A stretch of DNA of 64,000 nt from Moesziomyces globuligerus (Eukaryota; Basidiomycota; Ustilaginomycetes; Ustilaginales; Ustilaginaceae), in the NCBI GenBank assembly GCA_030849465.1, contig JARVLF010000013.1, positions 496,001 through 560,000 on the forward strand. The letters are read 5' to 3'. The translations under genes and the position numbers were made by a program. Below, piece after piece: positions 61,283 to 64,000 of the stretch (within the stretch, counting starts at the first letter, position 1; the number at the start of each line of letters is the position of its first letter). The notes beneath the pieces are model-generated. The model worked only from the letters and a program-made list of their open reading frames with translations. It was not told the origin of the DNA and did not search any database.

Positions 61283-63274
61283 ATGGAGATGTTCTCGGCC
61301 ACCCGCACCTGGATCGGCGTTGTCGTGGCTATCGCTGGCAATGTCACCATCAGTTTGGCCCTGAACTGCCAAAAGCTTGCACACACCCGGCTTCAGCATG
61401 ATCAGCATGATCAGAATGGACACGCAGACTCCAGCCAACATCAAGAGGGCAACAATGGGCGAACCGTCGAAGACTCGGCATCGTACGGTGTGGAAGCCCC
61501 TCGCTCTTCTCGGGAACACCCACGATCTGGACAGCACAACCACAGCTCTCGTGAGGACGGCAGCAGAAGTACTCAGAATGGCAAGCAGAACGGTCATCCT
61601 GATACAGACCATGCGGATCAGAATGGTCACAACGGCAACGGTAACGGCATGGACACCATGTTTTTGCACAGCAAGCTCTGGTGGCTTGGCCTCGCGCTCA
61701 TGACGGTAGGGGAGGCGGGCAACTTCATCTCGTACGGCTTTGCACCAGCCTCGCTAGTTGCTCCGCTCGGTGCGGTAGCGCTTCTGTCGAACGTCATCAT
61801 CTCTCCCATCCTGCTCGGGGAGCGATTCAAGCCGTCCGACATCGGCGGCATCCTGCTGGCCATCATCGGCGCCGTGACGGTGGTCTTCAGCTCCAAGCAG
61901 AGCGATGTGCGGCTCGACCCTGCGCAGCTACTGCAGGCGATCAAGCGGCTCGAGTTTGTCATCTACTCGGCCATCTCGGTCTCGTGCGGCGTGTTGCTCG
62001 CCTGCATTAGCACGACGTCGCTGGGCGACCGATGGGTGCTGATCGATGTCGGGACGTGTGCGATCTTTGGCGGGTTCACGGTGCTGTCCACCAAGGGCAT
62101 CTCGTCACTCATCTCGGGAGGGCAGCCGATCGAGGCGCTCAAGTTTCCCATCACCTACGTGCTCGTACTCGTGCTCGCGGCGACCGCCGTGGTGCAGATC
62201 ACGTACCTCAATCGCGCACTGCAGCGCTTCGACAGCCGCGAGGTGATTCCGGCCCAGTTCGTCTTCTTCACGATCTCGGCGATCGTGGGATCGGCGATCC
62301 TGTACAGGGACTTCGAGAACATGGACGCGCACCAGCTGATCAACTTCCTCTTCGGATGCCTCACCACGTTCGCCGGCGTCTTCGTGCTTACATGGCGAGG
62401 CAACGGAGCAGGCGGTAAGGAGGCTGAGCGGGCGGACTCCGAAAGTGGCGAAGAGGAAGAGGATTTGGAGGCGACAGTGGGCGAAGAGGAGGCCGAGGAG
62501 AACGAGGGAGAGCCTTTGCTTTCGCGATCGTGGCATGGGGTCGAGGGCAAGAAGAAAGGTCGCGCACGCATCGAGTTCCTGCAACCTGCATTCGACGAGA
62601 CCCGGCTGCCACCAAGCAATGCTCTCCGTGTACCTGGCGGAGCAAGGCAGACCAGCTCGGGCTCGAGGCCGCGGTCGCGGACCAATTCGCCGCACAAGGC
62701 GAGCGCGCGTCTCTCTGGATCTTTTGAGCGCGCCTCGGGGCTCTCCCGATCTGCGACCAACCAGGCGAGTGCTGGTCTGCTCTCGACCTCGTCCTCGGCT
62801 GGACTGCGCACGCCCAAGCTCAGCCTCATCAGCATGGACCGACCTACCGGCCTGAGCGCAGGCCACTACCTCCTGCTCGCAACACCGCCGCCTTCCTTCA
62901 GCCTGAATCCGGTTCCACCCGCCAACTCGGGCAGGAGCGGGGTCTCCCGTGCCGTACCTCAATACGGCGCGATTGGAAACAAAAGCGGTCCCTCCGCATT
63001 CCTTCCTTTCCCGGTCACCATGCCTTCGTCATCCGCTTCCGGTCGCGGCCTGCTTCCGGCAAGAGGTGGAATGCCTCAGGAGAGCGAGGCATCCGGAACG
63101 TCGATCAATACAACGCGGGCGCTCCCGCAAGGAGATGCAACAGCTGCGGAATCCATCGTCACCCCTGTCGCTGAGTCCGCAGCCGCAACCGATACGGCCG
63201 AGCTTACGGACAGACTCATCGAACACGTCTCCCCCTCCCGCACGTCAAGGCACAACTCACCACGTCCCACCTGA
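61283..63274 (+). CDS. NIPA-type magnesium transporter (DUF803 family)
   Basis: This is a single exon of 663 residues from MEMFSATRTW. The open frame extends 145 codons further upstream without family resemblance. Helix 1 (TWIGVVVAIAGNVTISLALN) is followed by a His/Asp/Asn/Gly-rich insertion of about 80 residues. The conserved core comes next: LWWLGLALMTVGEAGNFISY, GFAPASLVAPLGAVALLSNV and ISPILLGERFKPSDIGGILL, then AIIGAVTVVFS. Later helices include FVIYSAISVSCGVLLACIS, FPITYVLVLVLAATAVVQIT with YLNRALQRFDSREVIPAQFV, and the final FLFGCLTTFAGVFVLTWRG. This matches NIPA proteins, which carry Mg2+ across plasma or endosomal membranes. The last 270 residues are a disordered cytosolic tail with an acidic patch. 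It converges with the HEM13-type gene, with 152 bp between stops. Confidence 0.9.
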   Translation: MEMFSATRTWIGVVVAIAGNVTISLALNCQKLAHTRLQHDQHDQNGHADSSQHQEGNNGRTVEDSASYGVEAPRSSREHPRSGQHNHSSREDGSRSTQNGKQNGHPDTDHADQNGHNGNGNGMDTMFLHSKLWWLGLALMTVGEAGNFISYGFAPASLVAPLGAVALLSNVIISPILLGERFKPSDIGGILLAIIGAVTVVFSSKQSDVRLDPAQLLQAIKRLEFVIYSAISVSCGVLLACISTTSLGDRWVLIDVGTCAIFGGFTVLSTKGISSLISGGQPIEALKFPITYVLVLVLAATAVVQITYLNRALQRFDSREVIPAQFVFFTISAIVGSAILYRDFENMDAHQLINFLFGCLTTFAGVFVLTWRGNGAGGKEAERADSESGEEEEDLEATVGEEEAEENEGEPLLSRSWHGVEGKKKGRARIEFLQPAFDETRLPPSNALRVPGGARQTSSGSRPRSRTNSPHKASARLSGSFERASGLSRSATNQASAGLLSTSSSAGLRTPKLSLISMDRPTGLSAGHYLLLATPPPSFSLNPVPPANSGRSGVSRAVPQYGAIGNKSGPSAFLPFPVTMPSSSASGRGLLPARGGMPQESEASGTSINTTRALPQGDATAAESIVTPVAESAAATDTAELTDRLIEHVSPSRTSRHNSPRPT

Positions 63275-63426
63275 GCTCCCAGCCGGTCCTATAGACTCTG
63301 TACGATAGAGGGCAAGCACCGCCCACACAGTCTCGTCCTTCGCACCTCTTCGGAAGCGCGCGCAGCGCAGATGTCGAAGAGAGGTGATGCATTGCTGGCA
63401 AATGCAGCAGCGAGGTGGAGCGTGAT

Positions 63427-64000
63427 CTAGGCCCACTCTCTTGGCTGTCGAAGTGCGGCCTGAGTCTTCTTCTCAGCAGCACCCTCCTGCTCATCGCCGG
63501 CCTGCAGCTCGTCGGCAGAGGTGGTAGCCTTGCCGTCCCGGCCCTGTGCGCCTCCGCCGCTGTACTTCTCCATGTACTCCCACCGCGCCTTGAGGGGCAG
63601 ACTCATGAGGATGCTCTCGATGCGAGCACCGGGCGTCTGCAGACCGAACTTGGTGCCGCGATCATAGACGAGGTTGAACTCGACGTAGCGACCCCTTCGG
63701 ATCTGCTGCCATCGCTCGTGGGCCTCGGTGAAAGCCGTCGACTTGCGCTTTTGGACGAGGGGAAGGTAGGCCGGCAGGAACGCATCGCCGAGCGAACGCA
63801 CCGTAGCGAAGAGCGAGTCCTGGTTGTGCTGCTTGGTCGACGAGACCGAGGGCACAAGTGGCTTGGAGGGCGTCGGCTTGGTGCCATCGGACAAGGGAAT
63901 GTAGGCCTTGGCCGAGTTGCTGTTCGCCCACTGCGGAAGCGTAAGGTCGTCGAAGAAGATGCCGCCGACGCCACGGGCTTCTCCTCGATGCGGAATCCAG
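63427..64000 (-). CDS. HEM13: Coproporphyrinogen III oxidase, partial (5' end off the window)
   Basis: Only the C-terminal 191 residues are inside the window. The visible part starts [20 protein letters not shown], the conserved active-site region of oxygen-dependent coproporphyrinogen oxidases. It continues with [40 protein letters not shown] and [20 protein letters not shown], then [10 protein letters not shown], all family hallmarks. The enzyme oxidatively decarboxylates coproporphyrinogen III to protoporphyrinogen IX in haem synthesis. Compared with the usual length, the chain has a Ser/Thr/Pro-rich insertion after the [11 protein letters not shown] block and an extra tail of about 35 residues after the WEY block. 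The frame is open to the window edge without a visible intron. Confidence 0.93.
   Translation of the reverse strand, partial: WIPHRGEARGVGGIFFDDLTLPQWANSNSAKAYIPLSDGTKPTPSKPLVPSVSSTKQHNQDSLFATVRSLGDAFLPAYLPLVQKRKSTAFTEAHERWQQIRRGRYVEFNLVYDRGTKFGLQTPGARIESILMSLPLKARWEYMEKYSGGGAQGRDGKATTSADELQAGDEQEGAAEKKTQAALRQPREWA

Noticed and set aside
1..64000. CRISPR arrays, rRNA, transposase or reverse transcriptase genes
   Set aside because: No spaced direct-repeat array, no rRNA core sequence and no mobile-element protein motif was seen on either strand.

Overview
The window comes from a GC-rich fungal nuclear genome, most probably a smut fungus of the Ustilaginales (Ustilago, Sporisorium or Moesziomyces type). 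Most genes are long and intronless. The few introns are short (about 75-140 nt) with GTRNGT-like donors, CTRAC-like branch sites and YAG acceptors. Many proteins carry long Ser/Pro/Ala-rich disordered segments, and coding blocks are separated by large non-coding stretches. The species call is inferred from style and protein resemblance only; no search was run.

Left part (1-12.1 kb): a partial gene for a mitochondrial membrane protein (-) diverges from gamma-glutamyltranspeptidase (+). This converges with a Prp24/SART3-type U4/U6 snRNP factor (-), followed by an intracellular GH13 alpha-amylase (-). The amylase diverges from a three-exon Som1-like mitochondrial protein (+). A poorly resolved hypothetical gene (-) follows, then a 4.6 kb stretch with no gene I can support.

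Middle part (16.7-47.1 kb): a DDT/WHIM/PHD chromatin protein (-) and a two-exon Sap30-like Sin3/HDAC subunit (-) lie together. Then come a RhoGEF (+), an unknown Cys-motif protein (+), mitochondrial NAD malic enzyme (-), an orphan spliced gene (-), a TTC9-like TPR protein (+), a 1544-residue disordered protein (+), a dual-specificity (MAP kinase type) phosphatase (-) and a CUE-domain, Gln-rich Def1-like protein (+).

Right part (47-64 kb): a gap of about 10.3 kb with AT-rich islands and short repeats but no supportable gene precedes a two-finger C2H2 transcription factor (+). A NIPA-type magnesium transporter (+) converges with coproporphyrinogen III oxidase (-), which runs off the right edge.

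The genes are a mixed housekeeping and regulatory set (glutathione turnover, splicing, mitochondrial processing, malate/pyruvate, haem, chromatin, Rho and MAPK signalling) and do not form an obvious cluster or operon-like system. I saw no rRNA, convincing tRNA, CRISPR array or intact transposon. No clear undescribed multi-gene system is visible. The most notable unexplained items are the 10.3 kb gap before the transcription factor gene, the inverted-repeat cluster near 32.2-32.4 kb, the atypical first zinc finger, and a His/Asn-rich insertion with an upstream ORF in the magnesium transporter gene.
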